Source: Rhizophagus clarus
Taxonomy: Eukaryota > Glomeromycota > Glomeromycetes > Glomerales > Glomeraceae
Length of the DNA stretch: 64,000 nucleotides
NCBI GenBank assembly: GCA_015698045.1
Contig: BLAL01000356.1
Location: forward strand, 62,001-126,000
Reading direction: 5' to 3'
The position numbers were made by a program, and so were the translations under genes. Position 1 is the stretch's first letter, and every line of letters starts with the position of its first letter. Positions 33,577 through 45,628 of this stretch are shown here, one piece after another. Below the pieces are notes generated by a model. It was not told the origin of the DNA, made no database searches, and worked only from the letters and a program-made list of their open reading frames with translations.

Positions 33577-33705
33577 TTAGTTGCATTGGTACTTGTTTCT
33601 CGTGATCAGTGTTAATTTCTTTCAATCTGATTTTCATTTTCATTAATTTGATGAATAGTTGAGAGCATTATCACTGGACTATTATCTATCTACAGAATAG
33701 CTAAT
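33577..33705 (-). pseudogene. piggyBac-like transposase, upstream part
   Basis: Minus-strand frames read DNSPVIMLSTIHQINENEN, then stops, then RETSTNAT, which joins KVRAIFG at 26305 when element B and one TTA are removed. D-N..V-x-M-L-S-T..H and T-S-T-N are the typical motifs just before the last catalytic Asp region of piggyBac proteins. In-frame TAA and TGA lie between the motifs, so the copy is inactive. Further N-terminal sequence is not recognisable above about 33760. Confidence 0.75.
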
Positions 33706-33981
33706 ATACTATCATATATTATTGCATGGCCCTATAGAATCATGCTGATGTCGTTTAACCTATATTTTTTAATAAATGTTAATAATATTATTATTATTGT
33801 ACAATATTGAACGGGAATAGTTTATTTATGTACAATATTGAACGGTAATAGTTTATTTGCGTATAATATTAAAATAAAGAGTAATTTTTTGAAATTTCAT
33901 ATATTATTAATTAGACTTTTGATAAACTTACAGTATATAGTGAATAGAAAGTATGATCTGCATTAGCCGTACGATAATATA

Positions 33982-34062
33982 GATATTGCACAGTAGTATT
34001 TACATTGGTTAACGTCACAAAGTGACGTTAACCAATATAAATACAATACTATACAATATCCA
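33982..34062. repeat. Long near-palindrome
   Basis: ATTGGTTAACGTCAC (34004-34018) and GTGACGTTAACCAAT (34022-34036) pair perfectly around a 3-nt loop. The arms extend imperfectly outward to GATATTG..CAATATC, about 80 bp in all. It may be the core of a tiny foldback element. No gene. Confidence 0.8.
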
Positions 34063-34381
34063 TAAAATAGTACATAGCCCATAATTAATAAAATTTGGTT
34101 AATCAAGAATTTTTTCATATATTAATATCTGTTTCACATTAACAATTCGTTATATAGTATTCTTTATTATATTAAAATTCGCTATAAAGAGAAATGATTA
34201 ACCATAAAATTTATATATTTTATAATAAATTTTAATTACATTTATTAAATAAATTAATTGAATTTTTATTGATTTTTTTAATTTTAAGAATTTTAATAAT
34301 TAATTTTTGTATTTATATGTTATAAAATATAATATAATTTTTATAAAAATTTTGATTTTTTAAAAATATTAAAATCTGGTA

Positions 34382-34868
34382 CAGTCAAACTTCATTTAAT
34401 ATACCGATACTCTATATACTGATAATTGCTTTTACCGATAAATTTTTATTGTCTGTTTCATCACTAATAAAAAAATCTCATTATACTGATATTATATATA
34501 ATTTTGCAATGTAATATATACTGATACTATGTCCTGGTCTCTTTATAGTAATGTATATTAAGATGTACTGATAATTTTGGTTACACTAGTATTAATTCTG
34601 GCTGGCATTATAAGTTTGGCCTGGGTTAAAAATAGTAACTGGACATCTTTCTTAATTATGTTTAGAATTAGATTTTTTTTCTATAATCATACTCACGTTA
34701 TACATAATATATTTAGGAAATTTTGAAAATTTTGGACTCAGAATTAAGCATAGTGTGAGCCAGGGTTAGATTTTGACTTGTATTATAATCTATTAATTAT
34801 ATATATGTACTGATATTTTAATGTACTAATACCAAAACTGGAAGCATCAGTACATCGAAGTTTGACTG
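34382..34868. mobile_element. Element H: 487-bp pogo-type MITE
   Basis: CAGTCAAACTTCATTTAATA on the left and CAGTCAAACTTCGATGTACT inverted on the right are flanked by TA (34380-34381, 34869-34870). The termini match those of the pogo-like element at 40031-42323 (CAGTCGAACCTCTATGTACC). Inside are short AT-rich repeats such as TATACTGATA but no coding frame. Inferred to be mobilised by that transposase family. Confidence 0.8.
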
Positions 34869-34870
34869 TA

Positions 34871-37240
34871 TAAGTAATATAGTACTATTTTTTGATAAAA
34901 TATACTTTTTTTTTATTTTTTTGTTAGGAATGAATACAATGGTTTTAGGACTAGTATTGCTTAACTATCAATCAATATTATGGATTGCTAACAACTATAA
35001 GAATTGTCAATAATGCTATTTAGAGTAGATTGACAAATAATAGCAACATCTTCCTAATGGGAATAATGCATACCATGCCCTTCAGTTTACACAGAAACAC
35101 CTTTGTATAAACCTCATCCTTTCAAAATTAACTAATAAAAAATTTGTGTAATAAAAAAATAAACAAAAAAAAAATACAAACATAACCTTTAGGGTAAACT
35201 AAAAGAAAGAACACCCTATACTTCTAAAATAAAACAACTTAAAAATGGGCAATACAAAACATAACTGCAACTGCACTATGTTATATAAAAAAAGGACTAC
35301 GCTATTAATTAAACCTAGTGAGAAAAAAATTAAAAGCTTTGATAATATTCTAAAATATACTTTACATCAAAAAGTCCTAATAAATGCTACAACTAGAACT
35401 TATTTCTTGTTATTTGGATGACTCTCTCTGCTTGTTTCTATACAGTTATTGAACAGTAAAAACTTCTGTAGACATTTTGGTCTTTAAATCCATTATTAGC
35501 ACTTCTATTATAATGTCTATAAGCAAAGAGTCCTCAGTTTCCATCTGTTTTTTACCATTTTTGTTTCTATCTAAAAATTGTTTTTGTCAAGTAGCTAGAT
35601 AAGTATGTAAACAAAAATGTTATTTTTCATATTTTATTTACTATTTTTTTAACTGTTTTTCAAAATTATTTTGAAAATTTTTTTTTCTAAAAAATAAGCA
35701 TAATGATTAGCAGTGAGAGTTTTTTCTGATAAAATATACTATACTTGAAGAATTAATTAATTAATTTATCCTAAATTTTGTATTTTAATAGATCATATAA
35801 TAAATGATTTATCCATCTTTAATGGGTCTAGAGTATTTGTAGATTTTTAAGTTTTAAATTTTATTTTAATTAGTATTAATTTTTAATAAAAATACATATG
35901 ATTAATAATTAACAATTAAAGTATTATATTTTTTTACTGACTATTAAATATATTTATAAATTTATTCTGTAAAAATAATAATAATGTAAATATATAATAT
36001 TTTAATAATTTTTTTTTCTAAATTTATCAGATTCTTTTTTTAAAATAAATATTAATTATTTTGTCATATATTTTTCTATTTTTAAAAAAGTTTTACCATA
36101 TAAATATTCTATTTACTTTATTACTTTATTAGTTAATCCTATAAGATTTAATTAATATTATTAATCTTAATATTAAACATTTCTGTAAGTATAATAGGAT
36201 TCTAGAAATTACCTATAGAACTTATAAAATTTTCTTAAATTTAATATTTTTTATTCCTTTAAAAATTAATATAATTTATTTAAATTAACAAAATTAATAT
36301 ATTTAAAATTTAATTCAATTTGCTAAAATTTAAGTTATGATTTTATTAAAAAAAAAAAAAAATTAAAATTAAATAAATACTGGTTAAAAATGAATTTATT
36401 AATATTAGTATTTAATATACATATTAATTTAAATAAATATATTAAACATATATTATAATTAACAGTTAATTATAAATGAAATTAAAAAATATATTTTATT
36501 TATTATCTTAGTATTTAGTAGTTATAGAAAGAAATCAAAAATCCTCTTAATATACAAATCAAATAATAATAAATATAAGTTTTTAAGTATAAACTTAATT
36601 CTAAAAATATGTAATATGTAATTATCACCATTTGTTTCATTATATCAAAAGAATTCAAATAAGTTTTAATTTATCTTTTTATAATTACTATGTATTGAAA
36701 ATTTGAAATAACAAATAAAGTATAATTTATTAATTTATAATATATTTAGTTTTTTTTTTTTGCAAGGTAATGCAATTTGTGAGTTTATTGGTTATATGGG
36801 AATACAGATAGTTAATTAGTTTATTATTTTATAATATTAAATAATTCAGTTTTTTTTAATAGTTATAATTTTTTTCTATATTAATTATATGATATTTAAT
36901 ATTATATTTAAATAAATAAATAAATAAAAATAATATAAATATAAATAATTAAATAATTTTATAAAAATTAAGATTATTATATAAATATTTAAATTTCAAT
37001 AAAAATTTTAATTTTCTAATATAATACTTGAAGCATTAATAAATTTCATTTATTATTCTTATAATTAAATAAATTATAATTCTTTAATTTATTATATATA
37101 TAATAAAAAAAATGGTAAATATTTTTTAATCAAAAATGCAATTGATTATATTATTAATTAAAATTCTGAATGATTCAGTTTAATTTAATTTTAATAAAAA
37201 CTAATTAGAAAATTAAATTAAAACTAAAACCAAATTTTAA
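34871..37240. other. AT-rich gap, no gene seen
   Basis: 35040-35600 is slightly richer in C and resembles 44.2-45.4 kb in style, but I found no poly(A) tail or duplication to call a retroposon. 35600-37240 is low-complexity AT-rich DNA. Confidence 0.45.
36750..36820 (+). repeat. Left copy of an inverted repeat pair enclosing the Aurora gene
   Basis: A T tract, then AAGGTAATGCAATTTGTGAG and TTTATTGGTTATATGGGAAT, ACAGATAG. The same sequence is present inverted at 43850-43912. They may be two copies of one MITE or the ends of a larger unit. Confidence 0.6.
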
Positions 37241-37248
37241 ATTTATAG

Positions 37249-37420
37249 TTAACTCTTAATATAATGAATCTTTAATATAACAAGTTTTTATTAATATATG
37301 ATATTTAATCAATTAAATGCATTAAAAATACTTCATTATAGTATTAAAAATAGCCAATCAAATTATTTGAATTCTTTACTTAAGATGTAAAATCTAAAAT
37401 TTATTATATTAAGAGTTAAC
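37249..37420. mobile_element. Small MITE, GTTAACTCTTAATATAAT termini
   Basis: GTTAACTCTTAATATAATGA at 37249 is mirrored at 37400-37420 with one mismatch. The unit is about 172 bp, very AT-rich and non-coding. A target duplication is not clear. Confidence 0.65.
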
Positions 37421-37892
37421 CAATATTTTATAGTTCAGCCTAATAAATTATTTAATTAATCTTTTTTTTTTAATTAAATAGTAGAGTTTTTTATATATTT
37501 ATTTTTTTTATATTAGTTTATTCTTTACTTTTTCAAAAAAAAAAATTTTTGATCTTTCAAACTTTTTTACAAATTATTAAAGCAAAGAACTAAAGTTCTG
37601 TATGAGTTGAGTCAGTTTGCAAGTTATGTAACAAGCAATATGATTGATAAAGTTTGCTAAATTTTACTCAGTAAACTTTATTAATCATATTTTTATTGCT
37701 TATTTTACAGCTTAATAATAAGTTGTATTAGCATTTCCAATTAATATGTTATTATTTGCTTGTAATTGTATTTTATTATTTACATATATCAAAACAAATA
37801 TATAAGGCTTTCTACATAGTTCATCATTTTGATATCTTAAAATATATAAAATATATCAATATATGTAAAGGATAACACGTCAAGTTATTGAA

Positions 37893-37900
37893 TCACGTGA
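37893..37900. promoter_or_regulatory. E-box-like TCACGTGA upstream of Aurora gene
   Basis: TCACGTGA lies about 60 bp before the Aurora ATG, in a stretch less AT-rich than its surroundings. CACGTG is a known site for bHLH factors in fungi. The same octamer with similar flanks is part of the MITE at 49419-49640, so it could also be an element remnant. Confidence 0.35.
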
Positions 37901-37960
37901 TAATAACATTGCGTATAACCGGCATTTTTTTAAAAAAATCACTTTATATCCTTTCTGTAA

Positions 37961-39190
37961 ATGTTATCAAGGGTAAAGAAACAAAAGGAGAATACGAAAT
38001 TGTCCGTCAATGGACTTGTCAAATTTACCGGAAGTGTTAACAGAACCTCAATAACATCAAACGCGAAATTTCATGGCAAGGAAAACCTAACTTATGACTT
38101 AAAACTTGAAGAGGATATGGATAAACCCAAAATTGAACCTGGAATTGAGCGTGCTGAAAAACGTATTGCTCTAGTACCAAAAACTGTCGTTAACGCTACC
38201 ATAAAGTCTGTTGAGGAAAATTCCATTACAAAAAAAGGTAAACAAGAAAGTCAACAGAAGTCGATTACGAAAGCTGGAAAAGTCTCGAGCTCCATTAAAC
38301 ACGGTCAAAAGCCCGAATTATCAATTTATGAAGAAGCTGCTGGTAAATTAACAAAATCACAAATTTCTAGTAATATTTCAAAAAAATCACAACCTAGAGT
38401 GTGGTGTTTAGATGATTTTGAAATGGGGAACCCTCTTGGTGAAGGGCGTTTCGGTCGTGTTTATATGGCAAGAGAAAAGACAAGTATGAAGATTGTTGCT
38501 ATCAAAGTAATATTTAAAAAAGATTTTCGAGAAAATAATATGGTAGAACAATTAAAACGTGAAGTGGAGATTCAGTCGCACTTGAGACATTCTAATATCC
38601 TACGTTTATATGGATATTTTCATGATAAGGAACGCGTATTTTTAGTTTTGGAGTATGCCGAAAACGGAGAACTGTATAAGCATCTTCAAAAAAATGGACC
38701 TTTTACAGAACGTAAGGCAGCAAATTATATATCTCAAATAGCAGACGCTCTTATATATCTTCAAATGAAAAAAGTCATTCATCGAGACATGAAGCCAGAA
38801 AATATATTATTGTCAAGTAATGATAAGATAAAAATTTCTGATTTCGGATGGGCGATTCATACACCAGATACAAGCCAGAGACGAATGACATTCTGTGGTA
38901 CACCTGATTACTTGGCACCTGAAATGATCAAAGACTCAGGTTATGACCAAAAGATAGATTCGTGGGCACTTGGAGTGTTGTGTTATGAATTTTTGGTTGG
39001 CGAACCTCCTTTTATGGTTGAAGACTTACGTGAAACCTATCAAAAAATTGCTATGGTAGATTATAAAATACCAAATCAAATCTCTTTGGAAGCCAAAAAT
39101 CTCATTTCGTCTTTATTACAATCCGATCCTGAGAAACGCTTGTCTCTCGATCATGTTGCAACGCACCCATGGATTTTGAAGAATAAGTAA
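37961..39190 (+). CDS. IPL1: Aurora-type serine/threonine protein kinase, 409 aa
   Basis: This is a single uninterrupted frame. Residues 1-147 are a basic, Lys/Ser-rich N-terminal extension, as in other Aurora kinases. The kinase domain begins near 148 (WCLDDFEMGNPLGEGRFG) and runs to the end. The Gly loop is at 160-165, the ATP-binding Lys is K182 (VAIKV), the helix-C Glu is E201 (KREVEIQSHLRH), and the catalytic HRDMKPEN has D276. DFGWAIH has D294 and the activation loop ends RRMTFCGTPDYLAPE with T310 in the place of the autophosphorylated Thr. The EIQSHLRH, DFGW and LCYEFLVGEPPF signatures are specific to Auroras. In fungi such a kinase (Ipl1/Ark1), with INCENP and survivin partners, corrects kinetochore attachment and acts in mitosis and cytokinesis. 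HRDM instead of the common HRDI is conservative. Lack of introns is notable next to the intron-rich neighbours. Confidence 0.95.
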   Translation: MLSRVKKQKENTKLSVNGLVKFTGSVNRTSITSNAKFHGKENLTYDLKLEEDMDKPKIEPGIERAEKRIALVPKTVVNATIKSVEENSITKKGKQESQQKSITKAGKVSSSIKHGQKPELSIYEEAAGKLTKSQISSNISKKSQPRVWCLDDFEMGNPLGEGRFGRVYMAREKTSMKIVAIKVIFKKDFRENNMVEQLKREVEIQSHLRHSNILRLYGYFHDKERVFLVLEYAENGELYKHLQKNGPFTERKAANYISQIADALIYLQMKKVIHRDMKPENILLSSNDKIKISDFGWAIHTPDTSQRRMTFCGTPDYLAPEMIKDSGYDQKIDSWALGVLCYEFLVGEPPFMVEDLRETYQKIAMVDYKIPNQISLEAKNLISSLLQSDPEKRLSLDHVATHPWILKNK

Positions 39191-40028
39191 TTATTCTCGT
39201 ATTTATCAATACAGTTAATGGAAATGCTATATTAACATAACCTTATAAAAATTAAAGATATTTTTAAAAGTTTTATAAATATTTACACAATTCTTAAGAT
39301 CTAAAAACGTTAACGTTACAAATTCTTTTATTTCCATAAACTGAATTATGAGGTAAATATTATCCTAACTAATGCTCGTAAATATTTATCGGCTAATGTC
39401 ACTTTATGTGTTCTAAAACTAAATTGGAAGATAATTTAGATTTATAATCGTACGTCAAGAATTTTTTCTTATTTTAACATCATTTTCCCTCGTAGAACCT
39501 AATTAAAATATTCGACATGAACCAAGACAGCATTTCTTTAGTATTTGCTAATATATCTAAATTATCCCGATTTTGTCGATTATTTCTAATTGACTATATA
39601 ATTTCATTATTTTTCAAGATAACTTCGAAAGAATTTTTATCAGCATCTGGGCATTTATAGGAAAATTTTTTGATCCATAACTTAGTATATAATTAAAAAG
39701 TTATTGTATTCATAAATACAGTATACAGTCGTCCCCTTATATCATTTATAAATTTTCGCAGTTCAGATGATATTTTAATGTTCTTATCAAATATGAAATG
39801 TTAAGAATTATTAAAATTGTATTAATACTATTATTAATTACTAATATAAGATATTCAATATAACATTAATAAATACTGATTGATAAAATCTATTTAATTA
39901 TATTAAAAGAATTTAAGATAATTAAAATTGGATTATAATTATCAGTCACACTTTTTAATAGGATAATTTTTTATACTATACTTATTATAAAATTTTTAAT
40001 ATAATATTATCTTTATATATATAATGTA
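39191..40028. other. 3' flank of Aurora gene, no gene seen
   Basis: AT-rich sequence. TATACAGTCGTCCCCTTATA at about 39722 resembles a single pogo-type terminus but has no partner. 39360-39660 is less AT-rich without an identifiable frame. Confidence 0.45.
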
Positions 40029-40030
40029 TA

Positions 40031-42323
40031 CAGTCGAACCTCTATGTACCGATACTGTTGTCTTGAGAAAAAAATATCGGTATATCCAATTATCGGTATA
40101 TTATGAAAATTTTATGTACCGATATTACTATGTTGATCAAATATCGGTACAAAAAATCTTTACTTGTAATCAAAAATCTCAAAAGAAAATAAATTTATGA
40201 TATAACAAATGAAATTTATTAAATTTATTATTATATTATTATATTAAGATATTAGTAGAAATGAATGGTAACATATTATTGAATAAAATTAACTATTGGA
40301 TAAAACTATCTAATGTGGTTTGCTTTGCATTATTAATATGTAACGTTAATACTTGGCATCTTAACTGAACTTCTTCAAGATATTTAATTCATCTGGATTA
40401 ATAGAAATATTTGATGAATATTTAAAAAATAAAACAAGATCATCCAAATGATCTAAGGCTTCTTTAGAAATCACTTCCAAAGATCCTTCATTTGGATCTG
40501 TTTTTGATTCTTTATTTTTAGACTTTATCATAGACATAATTTCATTATCTGTTAACCCTTTGCTACCTTTTAAACTGTCATCAATATGAAGAAAATCCAC
40601 TGCATCCATAGGATCATCAAACAGAAATTGATCAATCAGTTCTTGTATCTCCATTTCATCACAAATTGCTTGTTCATCATAATCCTTAATTATATTATTC
40701 ATTTCATCTTATAGAAGAATACCTGTATATTACCAACAATTAAAAATTGTTCACTGACTTACAGAATTCTAGGCGCTTTTGTTAAAATTAATGGCATTAT
40801 AATGTTTAGTGAAGTAACATCTTTTCTCAATTCTTGTGAAACTTCATATATTTCAATCATATTTTTAACAAGTATTTTTCGATATTGTACCTGAATTATT
40901 AAAAATATATAATTTGAATCTAGCTTTAAAAAATTTCTGTTAATTTATTGCTATTTTAAATTAATAATAAATATTACTGACCTTAAAAGAATTAATAATT
41001 CCTACGTCACATAGCCATAGGTATGCTGTAGTATTTGGTGGCAAAAAATATACAGCCACATTTATTAAATTTACATTTTCATCTATTACATGTACTGGCA
41101 CATTATCAACTAATAAAAAAATATGACAATTTGCAATTGCATCTGTCTATCCAATTTTATAAGATAATCGTTTCATATTGAAATCTGTATTCATACAGTT
41201 AAATTTCAGTAATAATTAACTAGTAAATCTTTCTTTTTTTTCTCATGTAATATTTGTAAATTTTGATAAGTAAGGATAAAAAGTGGCTTCAATTTTTCAG
41301 TTTTAGTTGCATTGCATGTGAGCAAAAGTGTAACACATTTTTTGATTTTTTTTTTCCTGAAAGTGGACCTTGTGCTAGTGTTTTAGAAGGTTGAAGATCC
41401 TAATATAATCCTAAAAATAATAGAAATATTTAATATTTATTTAATTAATTTAAAAAATTTAGGATTATCTATTTCATTGCAATTAAAACATTATTTAAAT
41501 CATAATCCTTAATGATTTCACATAAATTTTTTCTTACTTTTTCTAATATTTTCAATAGCGTACTTTTTGCTTTATCCCATTTAATATACTGTTTTAAATT
41601 ATGATATTCTTTAAATCCATTAATCTATCCATTAGAAGCTGTAAAATTATTAATTTCATACCTTTGTGCAAAAAATTTTGCTTTTTTACGTAAAATATCA
41701 GTATTAATAATAAGGTTTACAACAAATGCATTAGTTGTTCATAATGAAAAAGCTCTTTTATTTGAGAAAAACATGTTCATAATGAAAAAGCTCTTCTATT
41801 TGAGAAAAACAGGTGAACTTTTCTCTTTGTTTGTTTGATTCTTTCAAGTTTGGATTTACACTCAACCATTTTTCTTTTTTTTTTTTAAAATGTTAGAAAC
41901 AGTATTTTGTTTAACTTTATATAAAATGACAAATTCTTTTGAGTGAATCGTAGCATTTTTTAATAGTCTAAACAGAGTTGCCTTTTTTGTACATGTATTA
42001 GAATAACTCTTTTTTTTATTTGAAAAGCATCTTGAATTGACTTTCTTTTTATCTATAATTGAGACATAATTTTTAGTACAAATAAAAATATATTACAATA
42101 CGTTAAGTAGGAATGTATGTCTGTGTAATCTAAATATTGGTATATCTTACTATATGTTAATTATGAGGAGACAAAGAAAAATATCAGTATATGTTACATC
42201 ACAAAACTATATATAATATCAGTACAAAAAGGTTTTTTTATTAATTGTGAAACAGAATATGAAAAATTTATTAGTATATGAAATTATCAGTACATATAAT
42301 ATCAGTACATAAAGGTTTGACTG
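40031..42323. mobile_element. Element G: pogo/Tigger-type element with TA duplication
   Basis: CAGTCGAACCTCTATGTACC at the left and CAGTCAAACCTTTATGTACT inverted at the right (about 24 bp, three mismatches) are flanked by TA at 40029-40030 and 42324-42325. It carries a decayed CENP-B/Tigger-like transposase on the minus strand. Length 2.3 kb is typical of pogo elements. Confidence 0.88.
40361..42062 (-). pseudogene. Pogo/Tigger (CENP-B-like, DDE_1) transposase remnant
   Basis: In order on the minus strand: a Psq-type helix-turn-helix near 42050-41880 (KKATLFRLLKNATIHSKEF, VKQNTVSNIL); a CENP-B-box-like segment near 41660-41460 (NGFKEYHNLKQYIKWDK); LQPSKTLAQGPLSGKKKSK near 41400; the catalytic part LVDNVPVHVIDENVNLINV and FLPPNTTAYLWLCDVGIINS near 41120-40985; and an acidic C-terminus (40702-40361) with LIDQFLFDDPMDAVDF. 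VDN..H and PPNTT..D.G.INSFK are diagnostic of the Tigger family. Stops and frameshifts break the frame in several places. The last 113 codons remain open but are only the tail of the transposase. Confidence 0.85.
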
Positions 42324-42327
42324 TATA

Positions 42328-44169
42328 AAAGATAATTAATATTATATGAATATTTAAAAATATTTTGGTATTTAGTAATTAAAGTTTTATGATTTTATAT
42401 TTATTAGATTTGTCTTATTAAGAGAATTCAAAGGATAATAAAATCATCATTATATAATTAATATTTAGTATACAATTATACTTTAAAAATTTAAATATTT
42501 TTTATACTAGTTTTTAATCTAATAATCAGATTTTTATGATTATTAGCTTATTGTATTCACTTCATTGAAATGATTCAAATAATAATAAAAATATATCAAT
42601 TGGATTAATAATAATTGAATTATGATATTTTTTTTTTAACTAATATTTATTATACTAATTGTATAAACAAAATTTTTGCAGTAAACATTTTTATTAGAGC
42701 TCTAAATTTTTGGTTCAATTTTATTTTTAGTTCTGATTTAATTCTCTAATATAAAATTTTACTGAAAATGTTTTTCAGCCTAAAATTTTTATTGAAAATT
42801 ATTTTCAGGTTATACTTTTAATCAAAAATATTTTTAGTTAAAAAACCCTACCAAAAAAATATTTTCAATTTAAAAAAATTAGTTCTAGTTCTATTTTTAA
42901 ATTAAAAAAATAGAATTGAAATTATTTTTTTAGAAAACATTTCAAATTAAAAATATATTCAGATAAAGTTTTTTAACTAAAAAAATGGTTTTTAGTTAAA
43001 GATAATTCTAAAAATATTTTCAATAAAAATCTTAATCTAAAAAGTGTTTAATAAGAAACCAAGTTCAGAATCAGAAATAAAACTGAAAATAAAACTGAAC
43101 TGAAAATTCAAAGCTCTAATTTTTATATTTGCAAAAAAATTTTGAAAAATATGATGTATAAAAGTTTATTTATTATAATTGTAAGTATAAAATAATATAT
43201 TTTTTTATATTATATTAATATATATAATCAGCATAATTTAATAAATTAAAATAATCATAACTTTAATTATTCTTTATATATAATTTAAAATTGGTTTAAA
43301 TTAATTAAACTTTTTTAAAACTCTATACCTAGAAGTATTTATTAATGAATTTCACAATATTATCTGGCAACCACATTGTAAAATAATAACAGAATGGGAG
43401 TAGATAAAGGGCATCAAGAAACAAGAAAAGAAAAGAAGCTTATTATTACATAAATATATAAAATATAATCAAACTTTAACTATACAAATAGAAGGTGATA
43501 CATATGATTTAAAAGAAAGAAAAATACTAAAACATAATGAACAATGGCCAATAACTTTGAAAAAATCAAGACAGTATATAAATAAATAAATTAGAAAGAG
43601 AAATAAAATATCATAGAAAGTATATAATAATATAAAATTATATAAATACAATATAACCTCCTTTTTTTTTTTTTTGTTTAGAGGGTAGTGAAAGTATATA
43701 TTGAAGCCATATGTTATAATAATCCCATATAATTCAATAATTACTATAGAAGGATATGGATGAATTTCATAAGGTAATGGTAGGACACAGGAGCAATCTT
43801 TTAGAATGGGAAACCAGTTTAGAATTTTAATAAATTATAAATAATAGTTATATCTGTATTCCCATATAACCAATAAACTTATAAATTGAGTACTACCTTA
43901 TAAAAAAAAAAAAATTAAACTTTTTTAAATTATAATAATTTAATTAATTTTATAATGCTAGTTTAAATTTCATTAATTTTAAAAATTTTATCAGTATAAT
44001 GTAACACTATTTTTAATATATATTTTATTATTTATTAAATTTTTAAAAAATTTTTTATAGCTTTTAAATATTAAAAATTTTAGATTAATAAATTTAATTA
44101 ATTTAAAAAATATTGTTAATTATTTTTTAATAAATTAATAAATTGAAAAAAAAAATTTTATTTTTTTTT
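42328..44169. other. AT-rich gap, no gene seen
   Basis: 42690-43120 contains fold-back stretches of AAAATATTTTCAATTTAAAA type and interspersed TTTTCAG-like motifs. 43340-43800 is less AT-rich but has no convincing frame. The remainder is low complexity. Confidence 0.45.
43850..43912 (-). repeat. Right copy of the inverted repeat pair enclosing the Aurora gene
   Basis: CTGTATTCCCATATAACCAA and TAAACTTATAAATTGAG..ACCTTATAAAAAA is the reverse complement of the repeat at 36750-36820, roughly 80 percent alike by eye over about 65 bp. Confidence 0.6.
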
Positions 44170-44189
44170 TAATTTTTTTATTTTATTTT

Positions 44190-45393
44190 TTTTTTTTATT
44201 CAAACATCATTTTTGGCTTTTATTGAAAGAAAAACAAATGCGAAAATACAAAATAGCAAAAAGCAAATTTAACAGATAGAAAATCTATATAGACCTATTA
44301 AAACAAATTCACCCGTCCAAGACTAGCAAGGACAAATGTAACCCATGAATTTCAACTAATGGCCTGTATTACTATATGTTATAGTGTAAATAAGATCCTT
44401 TAACAATCATATTATTTTTCTCTATAATCCCTACAAAGCACACCATTACGAGAAGCCACCACTCTAATCAAGTAGCGTGCGGGCATTATGCTGTGGCCTT
44501 TTAGTCAATAACGTTAAAACTCCCTTTTCACTCGGTAGTCCTATCCAAAAAAGATTTTTTTCAAATTGTTCAGAAGCCAATAACTAGCGCGAATACATCA
44601 AAAATAAAAAGATATTAAAAGAGTCACAATGACTCATACGTGACTTTGACCAGCCCAACTAGGAATCAACATGTGTTAGCCAAATTTAAAACAAATTATC
44701 CAACCAAATTCCACCCTCTTAATTAGATTAACAAACAAAGCCCTAAAAAAGAAAATTACACCAAACTATCAAAATACTGATCAATATTCCAATACCCCCA
44801 ACCCCTAAAACTAAATAAAAAAAGAGAGACTAAAGGCTAAAACATTGACAGGCAATAAATAAAAACTAATGGAAAGTCATTAATACTCTCAGAAACCCAA
44901 AAGGAAAACTGGGAAAAGAGGTAAAACATTATAACTACCACTTCTATATCCTCTTAATCGATCCCTAAGCAAGAAAAAGTAAGCGCCACTCCTGACCATA
45001 CACAAAAACTTCAACCAATAACTTCGCTTTATATATCTTAATGCTTTTAAAATAAACAGCACTGACGAGAAACCTCTCTTCTAAGATATTTAAAACCAAG
45101 CAGTCCAAACGCTAACCTTACAAAAGTCTTCAGAAATACAAAAGGAATCTGGAGTTTGCAGTTGCAGTTATAAGCTATTTCCTTGGTGAAGTTTATACCA
45201 AGTCAGTAGTTCCACCAAAACTTGGTATTTTCAAACTAGACGAGTTTCAAAAGACACAGCTAGGTCCCATAAAAAAGAAAACGTTACTTGAAAGGAGCCC
45301 AAAAAACTAAAAGCCCAAGCTTTTCTTCAGCGACCTTCTGCTAGAAAAATGGTCAAGCGATCTGCAAGTGAGAAATGTAGTCAATCTTCCCCC
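44190..45393 (-). mobile_element. Retroposon M: poly(A)-tailed, 20-bp TSD, non-coding
   Basis: The 20-mer TAATTTTTTTATTTTATTTT occurs directly before (44170-44189) and directly after (45394-45413) the unit. The low-coordinate end is a T tract (44190-44197), i.e. a 3' poly(A) tail for a minus-strand element, with CAATAAAAG about 25 nt before it as a polyadenylation-type signal. The body is clearly less AT-rich than its surroundings and lacks long frames. Target duplication plus A tail are the signature of target-primed reverse transcription (LINE-driven). It could be a SINE-like element, a 5'-truncated LINE tail or a processed non-coding transcript. Confidence 0.75.
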
Positions 45394-45628
45394 TAATTTT
45401 TTTATTTTATTTTATATGTTTTATATATAATATATATATATATTTTTAATAATCTATATATGCTTTTATTGATATTTAGTTCATATATATATAATATATT
45501 TTTTATTTTATATAATTTTTATTATAATATTATAAAAAAATCTTATATATATTTATTAAATAAATTATTTTTTTAATATTAATAAAATACTAAAAATTAA
45601 TAGAAATTAGCTTTAATACTAATTAAAA

